Shown here: positions 33,510 to 42,580 of the stretch, piece after piece
How positions within the stretch are numbered: the first letter of the stretch is position 1
Layout of the letters: each line of letters begins with the position of its first letter
NCBI GenBank assembly: GCA_964449165.1
Contig: CAYVAT010000013.1
Location: 1 to 64,000 of the forward strand
Source: CAYSCW01 sp964449165
GTDB lineage: Bacteria > Acidobacteriota > Aminicenantia > Aminicenantales > Aminicenantaceae
DNA length: 64,000 nucleotides
Reading direction: 5' to 3'
Made by a program: the position numbers and the translations under genes
The notes under the pieces: model-generated
What the model saw: only the letters and a program-made list of their open reading frames with translations
What the model was told of the DNA's origin: nothing
The model's database searches: none

Positions 33510-33650
33510 AATCCGAGCAGTCAAGCAAGCTGACTCGTCAGCCCGCGAATTTTCCCCAGCGAGGATGGAGAGGATCAGCTTTAGAGATTCAGGATTTTTT
33601 TCGACATATCAGGCGGGGTTGCTGGATCTTTTCGATCTCAGGGAAAAATT

Positions 33651-33845
33651 TTAGGTTTTTTTCTTTTTTTTCCAGAGCCAGTAAATATACACTGCAGGCC
33701 ACTGATAAATGGCAAAGATGATGGGAGAAAGGATGAGCCAGTAGATGTTGAAATCCAGAACAAAAAGAAAAACAAAGGCTGTAACACCACCTAGGGAGGC
33801 TAAAATGGAAGCAGCAAGAAGAGGCCAGCAGTGTATCTTTTTCAC
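33651..33845 (-). CDS. Small two-helix membrane protein
   Basis: A 64-residue frame starts at GTG 33845. It has two hydrophobic helices (about 8-30 and 34-57) and a basic tail (WKKKKKT), a layout typical of small inner-membrane proteins. The ribosome site is weak. I recognise no family. It is isolated between the GH38 and VWFA genes. Confidence 0.5.
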   Translation of the reverse strand: MKKIHCWPLLAASILASLGGVTAFVFLFVLDFNIYWLILSPIIFAIYQWPAVYIYWLWKKKKKT

Positions 33846-34176
33846 ACTTCTTTTTTACTCTTAGAAACTGCGTATTGCAAGTGATTTAGGGAGAAGGCTG
33901 CTCGAGTCTTTCCTTATCTTTAAACTCGGTGGTTTGAAGGTTTCGGTTGATTTGTTTCTCTTTTCTGGATGTTGACCTTGCCTTTTTGGAATGTGATACT
34001 CTTATTTCTGGATGTCAGTGGATAGAAATTATAGAAAATTGAAATTCTTTAGGTGAATACACATGTCCTGAAAAGATTACAGTCTTGTATAGAGGAGACA
34101 GGTATAGGCTCTAATCAATTCTGGCATGAGATTTGCTGAAGGAATAAGCAAAGGTGACTCGAGCTGGAAAAATTGA
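33846..34176. other. 331-base intergenic region before the VWFA-related gene
   Basis: I see no gene or RNA here. TTGACC at 33972-33977 and GATACT at 33995-34000 with a 17-base spacer form a fair promoter match pointing toward the VWFA-related gene, which would then have a leader of about 170 bases. Confidence 0.35.
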
Positions 34177-36291
34177 TTGCAAATAAGGATGTTCATATTG
34201 AATAAAAAAAATTCCTTTATCATCCTCCTTCCCAGTTTTCTCATGATTCTTTATGGTTATGTATCGAATTCCGCTTATTCACAGGAAAAGAAAGATCAAG
34301 AAGTCATGGAATATGAAGTGAGTGTTACTCTAAAACTGGTCCAGGTTTATGTCACGGACAGCGACGGCAAACCTGTGATAAATTTAGAAAAAGAAGATTT
34401 TGAGCTTTACGACAACGGAAAGCTCCAGTCCATCACAGATATTGAGAAACACACCCTCTTCATGCCCTCCGACAAGCCAAGGCCGCAACAAAAAGAAGAA
34501 ATCCCATCTCGCACTAATTTAAATCGTAAATTTTTTCTCTTCTTTGATTTTGCATTCAATTCTCCCAGAGGGATAAAAAACGCCAAGGAAGCAGCTCTCT
34601 ATTTTATTGATCATCAATTGGACCCATCTGATGAGGTTGGGGTTCTTTCTTATTCCATTACCAAGTATTTGACTGTTCATGAGAACTTAACGACCAATCA
34701 CAAAAAAGTCAGGGAAGCTGTTGAAGGGTTGGGCATAAAAGGTATCTTGGGAAGAGCAGAAGACGTGGAGCAAAAATACTGGGAAATGGTAGGTGAAATC
34801 GATAGAAATCCTAATTTACCGGAGATTGAGAAAATAAGTTTAGAAAATGATTTTATTCAACTCAGCTATGATAGGATTTATTTCAAACAGCACGTGTCAA
34901 ATTTTTCTAGAACAATGAAAGAATTAGGCCAAGCACTCAGCCATGTACAAGGACGTAAGAATATTCTTTATCTCTCAACCGGGATTCCCGGTTCAATATT
35001 TGAAGGTGGCGGAACAAAATCCCCATATCACTCACGGAAGTTAATCTTTAAGGGTGCTATTGCAGATACACACCTAAACGATAGATACGAAGAGATGATA
35101 AAGATTTTAGCCGCGTCGAACAGCTCTGTTTACCCTATATATGCAGAAGGAACAAGCATGGACTTAAATCAGAGATATGGCTTTCAGGATAAGGGTCAGC
35201 TTGGAAAATCTTCACTCCAGAGAATGGCTATAGGAACAGGAGGAAAGTATTTTGGCAACATCAACAGCTACGAGACATTCATGGAAGAGATTCAAAGTGC
35301 CACCAGCTCTTTTTATGTGCTGGGTTACTACATAGGGGAGAAATGGGATGGAAAATATCATAAAATAACAGTAAAAGTCAGGCGAAAAGGATGCAAAGTC
35401 CGCTCTCAAGCAGGATATTTCAATCCCAAGCCATTCAGCGAGCTATCTGAGTTCGAAAAGGAGTTAGATTTTATAGAATTGGCCCTGGAAGAAAGCTCAC
35501 AATATCAGGCTCCTCTTAGTTTTCCTGTGGGAACCATCTCTTTTTCGGCTGAAAGAATATCTGGACTTGCTACCATATCTAAAATACCCGTTGAAATGGT
35601 TCGCGAGCTCTCCGGAAAAAAGGTTGAATTCGTTAATCTTATCTTCGATGAGAAGGACGATCTCTTTTCCTTCAAGGGTTGGAGAATAAATCTTGCTAAA
35701 TTACCTCAAAATGACATTTTTTATTATTCTCTTGCCTCTCTTCCTCCCGGCAAATACACATCCCGCATTGTCATACGAAACACGAAAACGGGAAAATCAG
35801 CAGTGTCTTCTTCGCCGGTTATCATTCAAAGACCTCTAGATTCCGGCTTAAATCTCTCCTCTCCTCTGCTACTTGTGTCTGAAAAAAGTCCGGTCTATTT
35901 GAAAGGAGGTCTTATAGAGCAGGAGGATGAAGATAAAAAATCTATCGACCTGATAGACTTGTATTCCTGCAACCTCAAATTTTTTGCGCCTGTTGTGAAA
36001 GAAATAGAGCAAGGAATTCCAGAGCTTACAGCGGTGATTCGCAGTTACATTCCTCAAATCCAATATCCAGACATGAAGATTTCTCTTCGTGTGATGGATC
36101 AATCTTCAGGTGAAATCATGCCTATACCTTTTTCTATTCTTCGCCAAGATCCCAAGAATCATACTCAAATATCCTTTATCATTCTTGAAGTTCACTCCTT
36201 AAAACCAGGTAACTATATTATCTATTTCGATGCGGAAGAGACAAAGACTCGATGGAAATCCCAAGTCAGCACCACTTTTTCCATTAAATGA
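34177..36291 (+). CDS. Secreted VWFA-related domain protein
   Basis: The 704-residue frame opens with TTG 34177; ATG 34189 is equally possible and neither has a good ribosome site. After a signal peptide ending near NSAYSQ it matches the VWFA-related family abundant in Acidobacteriota. That family has an N-terminal beta domain (VTLKLVQVYVTDSDGKPV, LEKEDFELYDNGK), then a von Willebrand A-like fold starting FFLFFDFAFNS, with ALYFIDHQLDP, LYLSTG and FYVLGYY. The MIDAS motif DxSxS is replaced (DFAFNS). Residues 440-704 are beta-rich and lack a named domain. Function unknown, presumably extracytoplasmic binding. Confidence 0.85.
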   Translation: MQIRMFILNKKNSFIILLPSFLMILYGYVSNSAYSQEKKDQEVMEYEVSVTLKLVQVYVTDSDGKPVINLEKEDFELYDNGKLQSITDIEKHTLFMPSDKPRPQQKEEIPSRTNLNRKFFLFFDFAFNSPRGIKNAKEAALYFIDHQLDPSDEVGVLSYSITKYLTVHENLTTNHKKVREAVEGLGIKGILGRAEDVEQKYWEMVGEIDRNPNLPEIEKISLENDFIQLSYDRIYFKQHVSNFSRTMKELGQALSHVQGRKNILYLSTGIPGSIFEGGGTKSPYHSRKLIFKGAIADTHLNDRYEEMIKILAASNSSVYPIYAEGTSMDLNQRYGFQDKGQLGKSSLQRMAIGTGGKYFGNINSYETFMEEIQSATSSFYVLGYYIGEKWDGKYHKITVKVRRKGCKVRSQAGYFNPKPFSELSEFEKELDFIELALEESSQYQAPLSFPVGTISFSAERISGLATISKIPVEMVRELSGKKVEFVNLIFDEKDDLFSFKGWRINLAKLPQNDIFYYSLASLPPGKYTSRIVIRNTKTGKSAVSSSPVIIQRPLDSGLNLSSPLLLVSEKSPVYLKGGLIEQEDEDKKSIDLIDLYSCNLKFFAPVVKEIEQGIPELTAVIRSYIPQIQYPDMKISLRVMDQSSGEIMPIPFSILRQDPKNHTQISFIILEVHSLKPGNYIIYFDAEETKTRWKSQVSTTFSIK

Positions 36292-36548
36292 TTTGACCTG
36301 GCCTCTTCCGTTCCAGTCCGCAGCCGCTTCTTATGGCCGCTGAAGAAAGCACAAAATTTTTGGGCTGAGCCGAGACTAGTATGACGAAGAGCAGAGGCAA
36401 AAACAGGGTTGAAAGGCTCACAGGAATCTTCTTAAAGCATCCCCGCTTCTTCAGATTAGCAATTACACTTGCTATTTATGGCTTACATTTTCGAGAAATT
36501 ATGGGAACATAAGCGCCAAAAGAGAGTTATCCTTCTATGCTTGCCCGA

Positions 36549-36785
36549 TTACTCTTTTTCGATTAATTCGAGATTAAATCTTTTTTTCAGCTTCATTCCA
36601 GCAGCACCGAGAATAACTCTGATAGCCTGGACATTTCTTCCCTGTTTTCCGATAATCTTACCCACATCTTCAGGAGCAACCTTTAATTCAATGATCGAGC
36701 TCTGCTCTCCGTCTAATTGGGAAACCTTAACCTTTTCTGGATTGTCCACTAATGACTTGGCAATCAATTCAACGATTTCTTTCAC
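36549..36785 (-). CDS. khpA: KH-domain RNA-binding protein KhpA
   Basis: The 78-residue protein is a single KH domain with the GKIIGKQGRNVQAIR loop that binds single-stranded RNA. AGGGAGGTTAC precedes the ATG. In many bacteria khpA sits between rpsP and rimM; here it stands alone. KhpA with KhpB influences cell division and small-RNA function in Gram-positive bacteria; its role in this lineage is unknown. Confidence 0.93.
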   Translation of the reverse strand: MKEIVELIAKSLVDNPEKVKVSQLDGEQSSIIELKVAPEDVGKIIGKQGRNVQAIRVILGAAGMKLKKRFNLELIEKE

Positions 36786-37181
36786 TGTAACCTCCCTTAA
36801 TACTTAAATTTTTTTCACTTTTGAGAATATCTTTCTCCTCATTCGTCTTTTCCAAGGACCGTCAATTCACATAAGCGTTCCTTAAAGCTCTGAAATTTTT
36901 TCTTTCATTACTCTTTTTTGGAATTTAACAGCTGAACACAACTTCTCAAATTCAACTCAAGTTGCCTCTGCCTTGTATGGAAGGCCAATGATCGAGTGGC
37001 CTGACGTTTAACAAACAATCACGAGGCAGATTAGGTGCTTTTCAGGAGGGATTTTCCATTTTTTAACTGGAATGATAGGTGTATTTACGGATTTGTAGAG
37101 GCAAATGAGCTGGTCAAGCAACCCTCATATATGCTTTGATGTGGAATTCGGCTATGATCTTGAATCTCTGAGTGCCTCTTG
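36786..37181. other. 396-base intergenic region between khpA and the RRM gene
   Basis: I see no protein-coding frame with convincing composition and no tRNA. It must carry the khpA promoter (minus strand) and the 3' end of the RRM transcript. No strong terminator hairpin with a T-run was found. Confidence 0.4.
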
Positions 37182-37466
37182 TCAGAAGCGTCTTTTTCCC
37201 CCAAATCCACCTCGGCGGTCGTCACGGCGAGGGCGGGCCTCGTTGACCTTAATAGTTCGCCCCTTCAAATCTTTGCCGTCGAGCCCGGAAATTGCGGACT
37301 GAGCTTCGCTGGAGTTAGGCATCTCGACGAATCCGAATCCCCTCGATTCGCCAGTGTACTTGTCTGTTATGATTTTGGCAGATGTGACCTGCCCGAAGGC
37401 TTCAAAAGCCTCTCGTAAATCTCCTTCTGTGGATTCCCGTGACAAATTGCCTACATAAATATTCAT
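37182..37466 (-). CDS. RRM-type RNA-binding protein
   Basis: The 94-residue protein is a single RNA-recognition motif with RNP2 (IYVGNL) at residue 3 and RNP1 (RGFGFVEM) near residue 42, followed by an Arg/Gly-rich tail (RRDDRRGGFGGKRRF). Such small RRM proteins occur in cyanobacteria and scattered anaerobes and may act as RNA chaperones in cold or stress. It is isolated; nearly 300 bases upstream carry no gene and may form a long 5' leader. Confidence 0.93.
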   Translation of the reverse strand: MNIYVGNLSRESTEGDLREAFEAFGQVTSAKIITDKYTGESRGFGFVEMPNSSEAQSAISGLDGKDLKGRTIKVNEARPRRDDRRGGFGGKRRF

Positions 37467-37748
37467 TCTGGCTTCCTTTAATATTGGAATTGTAATAAGG
37501 GAGGGATGTCATTTTTACCTGTTGAAATTTTCCCTCATCCTTTGTGATCCCTGCCTCTTCTTGGAAGCGGACAGGTCTCTTTTATTTCAACGCAAAAGAT
37601 GATAGCACAAGAAAGCTATGTCGTCAATGAATGTTGGGGTATTTACTTTCTTATCAACCATAATCTTCTGAGGCTCTGAATGAATGCTTGAATAGGCAAG
37701 TTGACAAAAAGAGGATTAGAACAGAAGCAGGGCTCCGTTTTTTTAGCT

Positions 37749-38210
37749 TTAATTATAAAATTTAGTTAAAACGCCTACTAATCGCTCTGCATGCACCTTG
37801 TCGTCAGCAGAGAGTCTCTCAAATAATTCTTTTAAAGATGCATCATTTACTTCTGCAAGTGTTTTTAGATGAAATTGCTCAAAAAGCCTTTCCAGCTCTG
37901 CAGCATCATTTATGGCCTCTTGTAAGTCGATTCTTTTGTTGTGAACATCATCAATGAGCTTGATAACCCTGTATAATCCAATTTTTAACTCAGTTATTCT
38001 TTCTGATTTCAGACTGAATGCATCAGGCGTCTCTTTTAAATAATTTTTGCCGGTGATCAAAAGCCTCATATGGTCTGTCTCGTCTTTAGAGAGCATCATT
38101 AATTCTCTTGAAATTGATCCAACACGACATAACTGACCAATCTGTTCATAGCATTCTGACATTTTCTCTTCCACCTGAATAGCAAGATTAAAAAGTTCAT
38201 TGACACTCAT
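37749..38210 (-). CDS. Ferritin-like/rubrerythrin-type protein
   Basis: ATG 38210 is chosen because AAGGAGGAGAT lies directly before it; the frame continues upstream to 38297 without a site. The 153-residue protein is all-helical with diiron-type motifs: E-EKMSECYE in helix 1, DETDH in helix 2, ELERLFEQFH in helix 3 and DDKVHAER in helix 4. These fit the ExxH pattern of ferritin-like proteins. No rubredoxin domain is present. It may scavenge peroxide or store iron. The first Glu pair is less canonical, so iron binding is probable but not certain. Confidence 0.75.
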   Translation of the reverse strand: MSVNELFNLAIQVEEKMSECYEQIGQLCRVGSISRELMMLSKDETDHMRLLITGKNYLKETPDAFSLKSERITELKIGLYRVIKLIDDVHNKRIDLQEAINDAAELERLFEQFHLKTLAEVNDASLKELFERLSADDKVHAERLVGVLTKFYN

Positions 38211-38442
38211 ATCTCCTCCTTTTTCAACACAGATAGTCTTTAGTTCTTGATGGGAATACTGATTTTTCTCCTTATAACGGGCAAACAGCGAGAACATGTT
38301 AATAGATATATTTTCTGTGAGTAAATAGCCTTAAAAGATGATTTCAGGGGTGATTTAAAAATAACCCCCTAGGTGCATATCTCTGCAAAGAACAATATGT
38401 TTTGTCTAATTGATAAGAAATTCGTTTTTCCCCTTATATCTC

Positions 38443-38517
38443 TGGTGGGCGGTACTGGGTTCGAACCAGTGACCCCCGGTTTGTAAGACCGGTACTCTAC
38501 CGCTGAGCTAACCGCCC
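38443..38517 (-). tRNA. tRNA-Val (anticodon TAC)
   Basis: On the minus strand the acceptor GGGCGGT pairs with ACCGCCC. The D arm begins TAGCTCAG. The anticodon stem CCGGT/ACCGG encloses CTTACAA, giving TAC, and the T arm contains GGTTCGAACC. CCA is encoded at 38443-38445. Confidence 0.96.
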
Positions 38518-38569
38518 GTTGTTTTCTAATTAAAATCGAGAAGAGATTTTTTGTCAAGCCGAAGGGTGA

Positions 38570-38598
38570 TTGACATAAAAATAACCATATGTTAAATT
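38570..38598 (+). promoter_or_regulatory. Sigma70-type promoter candidate for rplU
   Basis: TTGACA at 38570-38575 is followed after 17 bases by TAAATT (38593-38598), with other AT-rich -10 choices nearby. It lies 40 bases before rplU. Confidence 0.45.
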
Positions 38599-38638
38599 TA
38601 GATTCCTTTTACAATAAATTTCATTAAAGGTCAGAAGG

Positions 38639-39115
38639 ATGTTTGCTGTTATTAGAACAGGAGGAAAACAGTACCGAGTCCAGGAGGGAGATATTCTCGA
38701 GGTGGAGAAACTCCGGAAAAAAGAGGGACAGAAAGTCGTCTTTAAGGAAGTCCTTCTCGTCGAAGACGGAGATAGTGTTCTGTTGGGCATGCCTCTGGTC
38801 GATAAGGCCCAGGTAAAAGCAGAAGTGGTGGAAAATTTCAAGGATGAGAAGATCATCATTTTTAAGAAGAAGAGAAGAAAGCAGTATCGAAGGACAACAG
38901 GACACCGTCAGGAGTTGACTCGGGTGAAGATTGAACAGATTATCGCCGAGGCCAAAGCTCCTGTCGAGAAGCCCAAGGTCAAAAAGAAGGAGGAAGAGAA
39001 GACTCCAAAGAGACCGAAGGCGAAAAAAACCAGAGCCTCGAAGACACCAGAGAAAAAACAGAAGGTAGCCAAGAAAGCTCCTTCCTCCAGAAAAGTGACC
39101 AGGACAAAGGAGTAA
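38639..39115 (+). CDS. rplU: 50S ribosomal protein L21 with basic C-terminal extension
   Basis: Residues 1-103 are standard L21 (MFAVIRTGGKQYRV start, RKQYRRTTGHRQ near 79-90). Residues 104-158 form a Lys/Ala/Pro-rich tail typical of disordered RNA-binding extensions and absent from most L21 proteins. It binds 23S rRNA in the large subunit. rpmA follows 4 bases after its stop, the usual order. Confidence 0.97.
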   Translation: MFAVIRTGGKQYRVQEGDILEVEKLRKKEGQKVVFKEVLLVEDGDSVLLGMPLVDKAQVKAEVVENFKDEKIIIFKKKRRKQYRRTTGHRQELTRVKIEQIIAEAKAPVEKPKVKKKEEEKTPKRPKAKKTRASKTPEKKQKVAKKAPSSRKVTRTKE

Positions 39116-39119
39116 GAGG

Positions 39120-39374
39120 ATGGCGCATAAAAAATCCGGCGGAAGTGCAAAAAACGGAAGGGACAGTTACTCAAAGCGGCTGGGCGTGAAACGTTCAGGA
39201 GGCCAGTTTGTCAAGGCGGGTTCTATCCTGGTGCGGCAAAGAGGAACGCCCTTCAAGCCTGGTTTAAACGTAGGTCGGGGGAAAGACGATACTCTCTTTG
39301 CCAAAATCACCGGCTTTGTCCGTTTTGAGACAAGAGGAAGAGGACAGAAATTCGTTTCCGTCCTTCCTTCCTAG
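39120..39374 (+). CDS. rpmA: 50S ribosomal protein L27
   Basis: The 84-residue protein starts MAHKKSGGSAKNGRDS and has the family GVKRSGGQFVKAGSILVRQRGT segment (first 20 residues or fewer matched per block). There is no N-terminal cleaved extension of the Firmicutes kind. It is co-transcribed with rplU and obg. Confidence 0.98.
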   Translation: MAHKKSGGSAKNGRDSYSKRLGVKRSGGQFVKAGSILVRQRGTPFKPGLNVGRGKDDTLFAKITGFVRFETRGRGQKFVSVLPS

Positions 39375-39398
39375 AAGGAGGGCCGAGCCTCTTTAAGC

Positions 39399-40418
39399 AT
39401 GTTCGTTGATCAAGTTAAAGTGACCCTCCGAGCTGGCAAGGGAGGCAACGGCTGTATGAGTTTCCGCCGGGAATGGGGGGTTCCTCGTGGCGGACCCGAT
39501 GGGGGCCGGGGCGGAAATGGAGGAAATATCCATATCGTTTCCGACAGCCACATCAATTCACTGGCTTATTTCCGGTTTCATCCCATAATCAAATCCCAGA
39601 GAGGTGCACACGGGGAAGGGGGGAATCGCCAGGGAAAGAGCGGCGAAGACCTCTTCCTGAAAGTCCCTGTTGGAACCGTTGTCAGAGAAGAGAATAGAGA
39701 CGAGGTTCTTTTCGATTTTACCGCCCCTGATCAGAAGTATTTAGCTGTCCGTGGAGGAAAAGGAGGGAGGGGAAACGCTTCCTTCGCCACTCCGACTCAT
39801 CAGGCTCCTCGAGAGTCAGAGAAAGGGAAGGAAGGAGAGGAGCACAGCTTTATTCTGGAACTTAAACTCATCGCTGATGTTGGGGTTGTCGGTTTTCCCA
39901 ACGTGGGAAAGTCAACGCTCATCTCCAAAATTTCTGCAGCCAGACCCCTCATCGCCGATTATCCGTTCACCACTCTGGTGCCTAATTTAGGGGTGGTGGA
40001 TGTAGATGAATTCCGAAGCTTTGTCATCGCCGATATTCCCGGTCTCATCCAAGGAGCTCATTTGGGCCATGGCCTGGGAATCCAGTTCCTGAAGCACGTG
40101 GAGAGGACAAAAATTTTGGTTCACATGGTCGATGTCTCCCCTTACAACCAGAGAGATCCTGTCGAGGATTTCCAGACGGTGATGAAAGAGCTCGAGGCTT
40201 TCGGTCCTCAGCTGGTTGAGAAAAGCCAGATATTAACAGCCAACAAGATAGACCTTCTGGGCAAGGAAAAAGAGAGACTCGAGAGGGTGGAGAGATTAGC
40301 TCGGAGAGAAAAATTACCCTTTTTTGCCATTTCAGCCTTGAAGGCAGTCGGGTTGAGAGGGCTCGTGGCAAAAATGGCAGAAACTCTGAATTTTCCCGGA
40401 GACGAGAGACGGGTTTGA
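39399..40418 (+). CDS. obg: Obg-family GTPase
   Basis: The 339-residue protein has the glycine-rich OBG fold (1-158) and a GTPase domain with G1 GFPNVGKST near 165, G3 DIPGL and G4 TANKIDL. The C-terminal OCT domain is absent, giving a length typical of the short Obg form. Obg takes part in large-subunit assembly and stress control. Its place behind rplU-rpmA is widely conserved. The nadD ATG overlaps its stop by one base. Confidence 0.97.
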   Translation: MFVDQVKVTLRAGKGGNGCMSFRREWGVPRGGPDGGRGGNGGNIHIVSDSHINSLAYFRFHPIIKSQRGAHGEGGNRQGKSGEDLFLKVPVGTVVREENRDEVLFDFTAPDQKYLAVRGGKGGRGNASFATPTHQAPRESEKGKEGEEHSFILELKLIADVGVVGFPNVGKSTLISKISAARPLIADYPFTTLVPNLGVVDVDEFRSFVIADIPGLIQGAHLGHGLGIQFLKHVERTKILVHMVDVSPYNQRDPVEDFQTVMKELEAFGPQLVEKSQILTANKIDLLGKEKERLERVERLARREKLPFFAISALKAVGLRGLVAKMAETLNFPGDERRV

Positions 40419-41080
40419 TGGAACGAATAGGAGTCCTCGGAGGCACTTTCAATCCCATACATATGGGGCATTTGAAGGTTGCAGATACGGTCCAGAGGTC
40501 ATTTTATCTCAGCAAGATTCTCTTCGTTCCCTCTTACATCCCTCCCCACAAAAAATCTTCGGAGATTGCTGCACCTTCGGATCGGTTGAAGATGGTGGAA
40601 TTAGCTCTTGCCTCCTCCCCTCGGTTCATTCCCTCTTCGATCGAGATTCGAGCCAAGGGAAAGTCTTACTCCATCCTGACATTGAAGAAGCTGAAGAAAC
40701 TCTATCCTCAGGCTTCAATCTTTTTCATCCTGGGTATAGATGCTTTCTTGGAGATTGACACGTGGAAGGAATACAGGGAAGTTCTCCAGCAGTGCTTTTT
40801 CGTGATCGTCAGCCGTCCAGGATACAGGCTGGAAAATGCCAGGAGTGTTCTGGAAGAGAATTATCGAGAGAGGATGATTGAAATTTCAGAATCGGAAAGG
40901 ATTAGGGAAGATATGCTTCAGAACTATCGGCTCTTTCTTCTATCCATGAACAGCGTGGATGTTGCCTCCACAGAAATCCGTGAAAAGATAAGGAGCGGAG
41001 AATCTATTCGAGGAATGGTCCCACAGGCCGTGGAAAAATACATATTGGAGAACAGTCTCTATCGCGATAAAAATGATTGA
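40418..41080 (+). CDS. nadD: Nicotinate-nucleotide adenylyltransferase
   Basis: ATG 40418 overlaps the obg stop; a TTG one codon earlier is less likely. The 220-residue enzyme has the nucleotidyl-transferase signature GGTFNPIHMGHL and the C-terminal STEIREKI motif. It makes deamido-NAD from nicotinate mononucleotide and ATP in NAD synthesis, and the NAD synthetase genes lie about 4 kb away on the other strand. Confidence 0.96.
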   Translation: MERIGVLGGTFNPIHMGHLKVADTVQRSFYLSKILFVPSYIPPHKKSSEIAAPSDRLKMVELALASSPRFIPSSIEIRAKGKSYSILTLKKLKKLYPQASIFFILGIDAFLEIDTWKEYREVLQQCFFVIVSRPGYRLENARSVLEENYRERMIEISESERIREDMLQNYRLFLLSMNSVDVASTEIREKIRSGESIRGMVPQAVEKYILENSLYRDKND

Positions 41081-41444
41081 GAAAAAGACTAAAAAGCTGA
41101 CCAAGCGCAATCTTCCTCCTGAAGTGAGGATTTCGGTCAAGGCCAGCTTAGCCAAGAAGGGCGAGGATCTTGTGGTGCTCGATTTAAGAGGCATTTCCTC
41201 TTTCACCGATTTCTTCGTCATTACCCACGGAAACTCGCTCAGGCAGAATATCGCTCTTTATGAGAGTGTCGAAGAGGAATTAAAGAAGAAAGATATCCGT
41301 CCTTTGAGCATCGAGGGCAAGGAACATAGCGAATGGATCTTGATGGATTATGGAAGTTTTATAGTGCACATCTTCTCCAAAAGAGCAAGAGAGTATTACT
41401 CTCTGGAAAAATTATGGGGAGATGCACAGAAACTCTTCTATTGA
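41073..41444 (+). CDS. rsfS: Ribosome silencing factor RsfS
   Basis: The 123-residue protein has the RsfS/Iojap core: LDLRGISSFTDFFVI near 47-61, EGKEHSEWILMDYGSF and the Tyr-rich SLEKLWGDA end. It binds L14 and blocks subunit joining in starvation. It overlaps nadD by 8 bases, the usual nadD-rsfS pairing. The first 30 residues are a basic extension. Confidence 0.95.
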   Translation: MIEKKTKKLTKRNLPPEVRISVKASLAKKGEDLVVLDLRGISSFTDFFVITHGNSLRQNIALYESVEEELKKKDIRPLSIEGKEHSEWILMDYGSFIVHIFSKRAREYYSLEKLWGDAQKLFY

Positions 41445-41747
41445 TCCTCTAATTTCATCGTGTTTCTTCAAGGAGTAGAGCTCCGCAGAAGTCACATTGG
41501 GAGAAGATTGGCTTATCTGGATCTTTTATAACTCCATGTTATAGAAAATCAAGAAACAGTCCATTTTTATTACTGTCAGTAAGATCCTTAATCCCCGGTT
41601 TTCTCTATAATCTAGGTGAGAGACAAATTAAAATCTCAGAGAATATTTTTCTACAAAAAATGGTTGACATTTGACTGGATAGGCATTATTTTATTGTAAA
41701 TTTTTAAGTAATATTTCTCGAGATGGGAGGTAAATCAGCGTTCCACT
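41445..41747. other. 303-base intergenic region before rlmH
   Basis: I see no gene. TTGACA at 41664-41669 with TATTTT 17 bases later (41687-41692) is a plausible promoter for rlmH. GGAGG at 41726-41730 is too far (17 bases) from the rlmH ATG to be an ideal ribosome site. Confidence 0.4.
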
Positions 41748-42215
41748 ATGAGATTGAAGATTCTGTGGCCAGGAAAAACACGGAACAAAGAAATCGGACG
41801 ATTGGAGGAGTTCTATCTCAGAAGAATCAATCAGTTAGAAAAGTGTGAACTGATTGAAACCAAGGAAGCGAGAGGTATTGAAGAAAGGTTTGCCGAAAAA
41901 ATAATGAAGATAGAAGCCCAAGGTCTTGAAAAACACATCGGAGATGATTATATTATCTGCCTTTCTGATAGAGGAAAGGAAATGAATTCTGAGGAATTTG
42001 CCCGATATTTAGAGCAGAGAGTATCCCTGACTCCTAAGGTTGTCACTTTTGTGGTGGGTGGATTTCTCGGGCTGGAGGAGAGATTTTTAAGGAAGGCCCA
42101 TTTTCTGCTGTCTCTTTCTCGAATGACATTTTCTCATGAACTGGTGCGTCTTCTTCTCTTGGAACAGATTTATCGTGCCTTGACCATCATGAAAGGAAGT
42201 CATTATGTTAAATAA
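41748..42215 (+). CDS. rlmH: 23S rRNA pseudouridine-1915 N3-methyltransferase RlmH
   Basis: The 155-residue SPOUT methyltransferase has the knot motifs ICLSDRGKEMNSEEFA, FVVGGFLGLEE and LSRMTFSHELVRLLLLEQIY, and ends in HYVK near the expected C-terminus. It methylates pseudouridine 1915 in helix 69. The start is taken from homology, since the ribosome site is distant. Confidence 0.96.
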   Translation: MRLKILWPGKTRNKEIGRLEEFYLRRINQLEKCELIETKEARGIEERFAEKIMKIEAQGLEKHIGDDYIICLSDRGKEMNSEEFARYLEQRVSLTPKVVTFVVGGFLGLEERFLRKAHFLLSLSRMTFSHELVRLLLLEQIYRALTIMKGSHYVK

Positions 42216-42226
42216 GGGGGTTAAGA

Positions 42227-42580
42227 GTGAAAAAGCAAGATAAAGAGCGATACAAGAAGAAGCTGTTGAACAGGAAGAATGAGATCATCGACAAACTGAA
42301 TGAGGCCTACACAGAGAGCATAGAAGTGGAGCCCAACTTTGCTCAGGATGTGGGGGACAAGGCTGAGACATCTTACACCAAGGAATTCCTCTTAAGCCTC
42401 TCTGACTCGGAAAGAAAACAGCTTTTTATGATCGATGAAGCCTTGAAGAAAATCGGAGAGTGCACATACGGAATGTGCCAGATGTGCAACAAGCCAATAG
42501 GTAAAAAAAGGCTGAATGCCATCCCTTGGGCTCTCTATTGCATTCAGTGTCAGGAGAAGGCTGAGAGAGAATCCCCGTGA
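42227..42580 (+). CDS. TraR/DksA-family zinc-finger protein
   Basis: GTG 42227 follows AAGGGGGTTAAGA. The 117-residue protein has an N-terminal coiled coil and a C4 zinc finger (GMCQMCNKPI...YCIQCQ) as in DksA/TraR. The family binds the RNA polymerase secondary channel; the coiled-coil tip here (FAQDVGDKAE) keeps the acidic residues. The stop overlaps the next GTG start. Confidence 0.9.
   Translation: MKKQDKERYKKKLLNRKNEIIDKLNEAYTESIEVEPNFAQDVGDKAETSYTKEFLLSLSDSERKQLFMIDEALKKIGECTYGMCQMCNKPIGKKRLNAIPWALYCIQCQEKAERESP

Noticed and set aside
33433..33654. 73-codon plus-strand frame
   Set aside because: It reads straight through the palindromic repeat and has no ribosome site or protein-like composition.
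38346..38371. GGGGT...ACCCC hairpin as a tRNA-Val terminator
   Set aside because: The stem is short, the loop is long and there is no clear T-run after it.
38369..38557. 62-codon minus-strand frame
   Set aside because: It overlaps the tRNA-Val gene; its translation is the usual tRNA read-through peptide.
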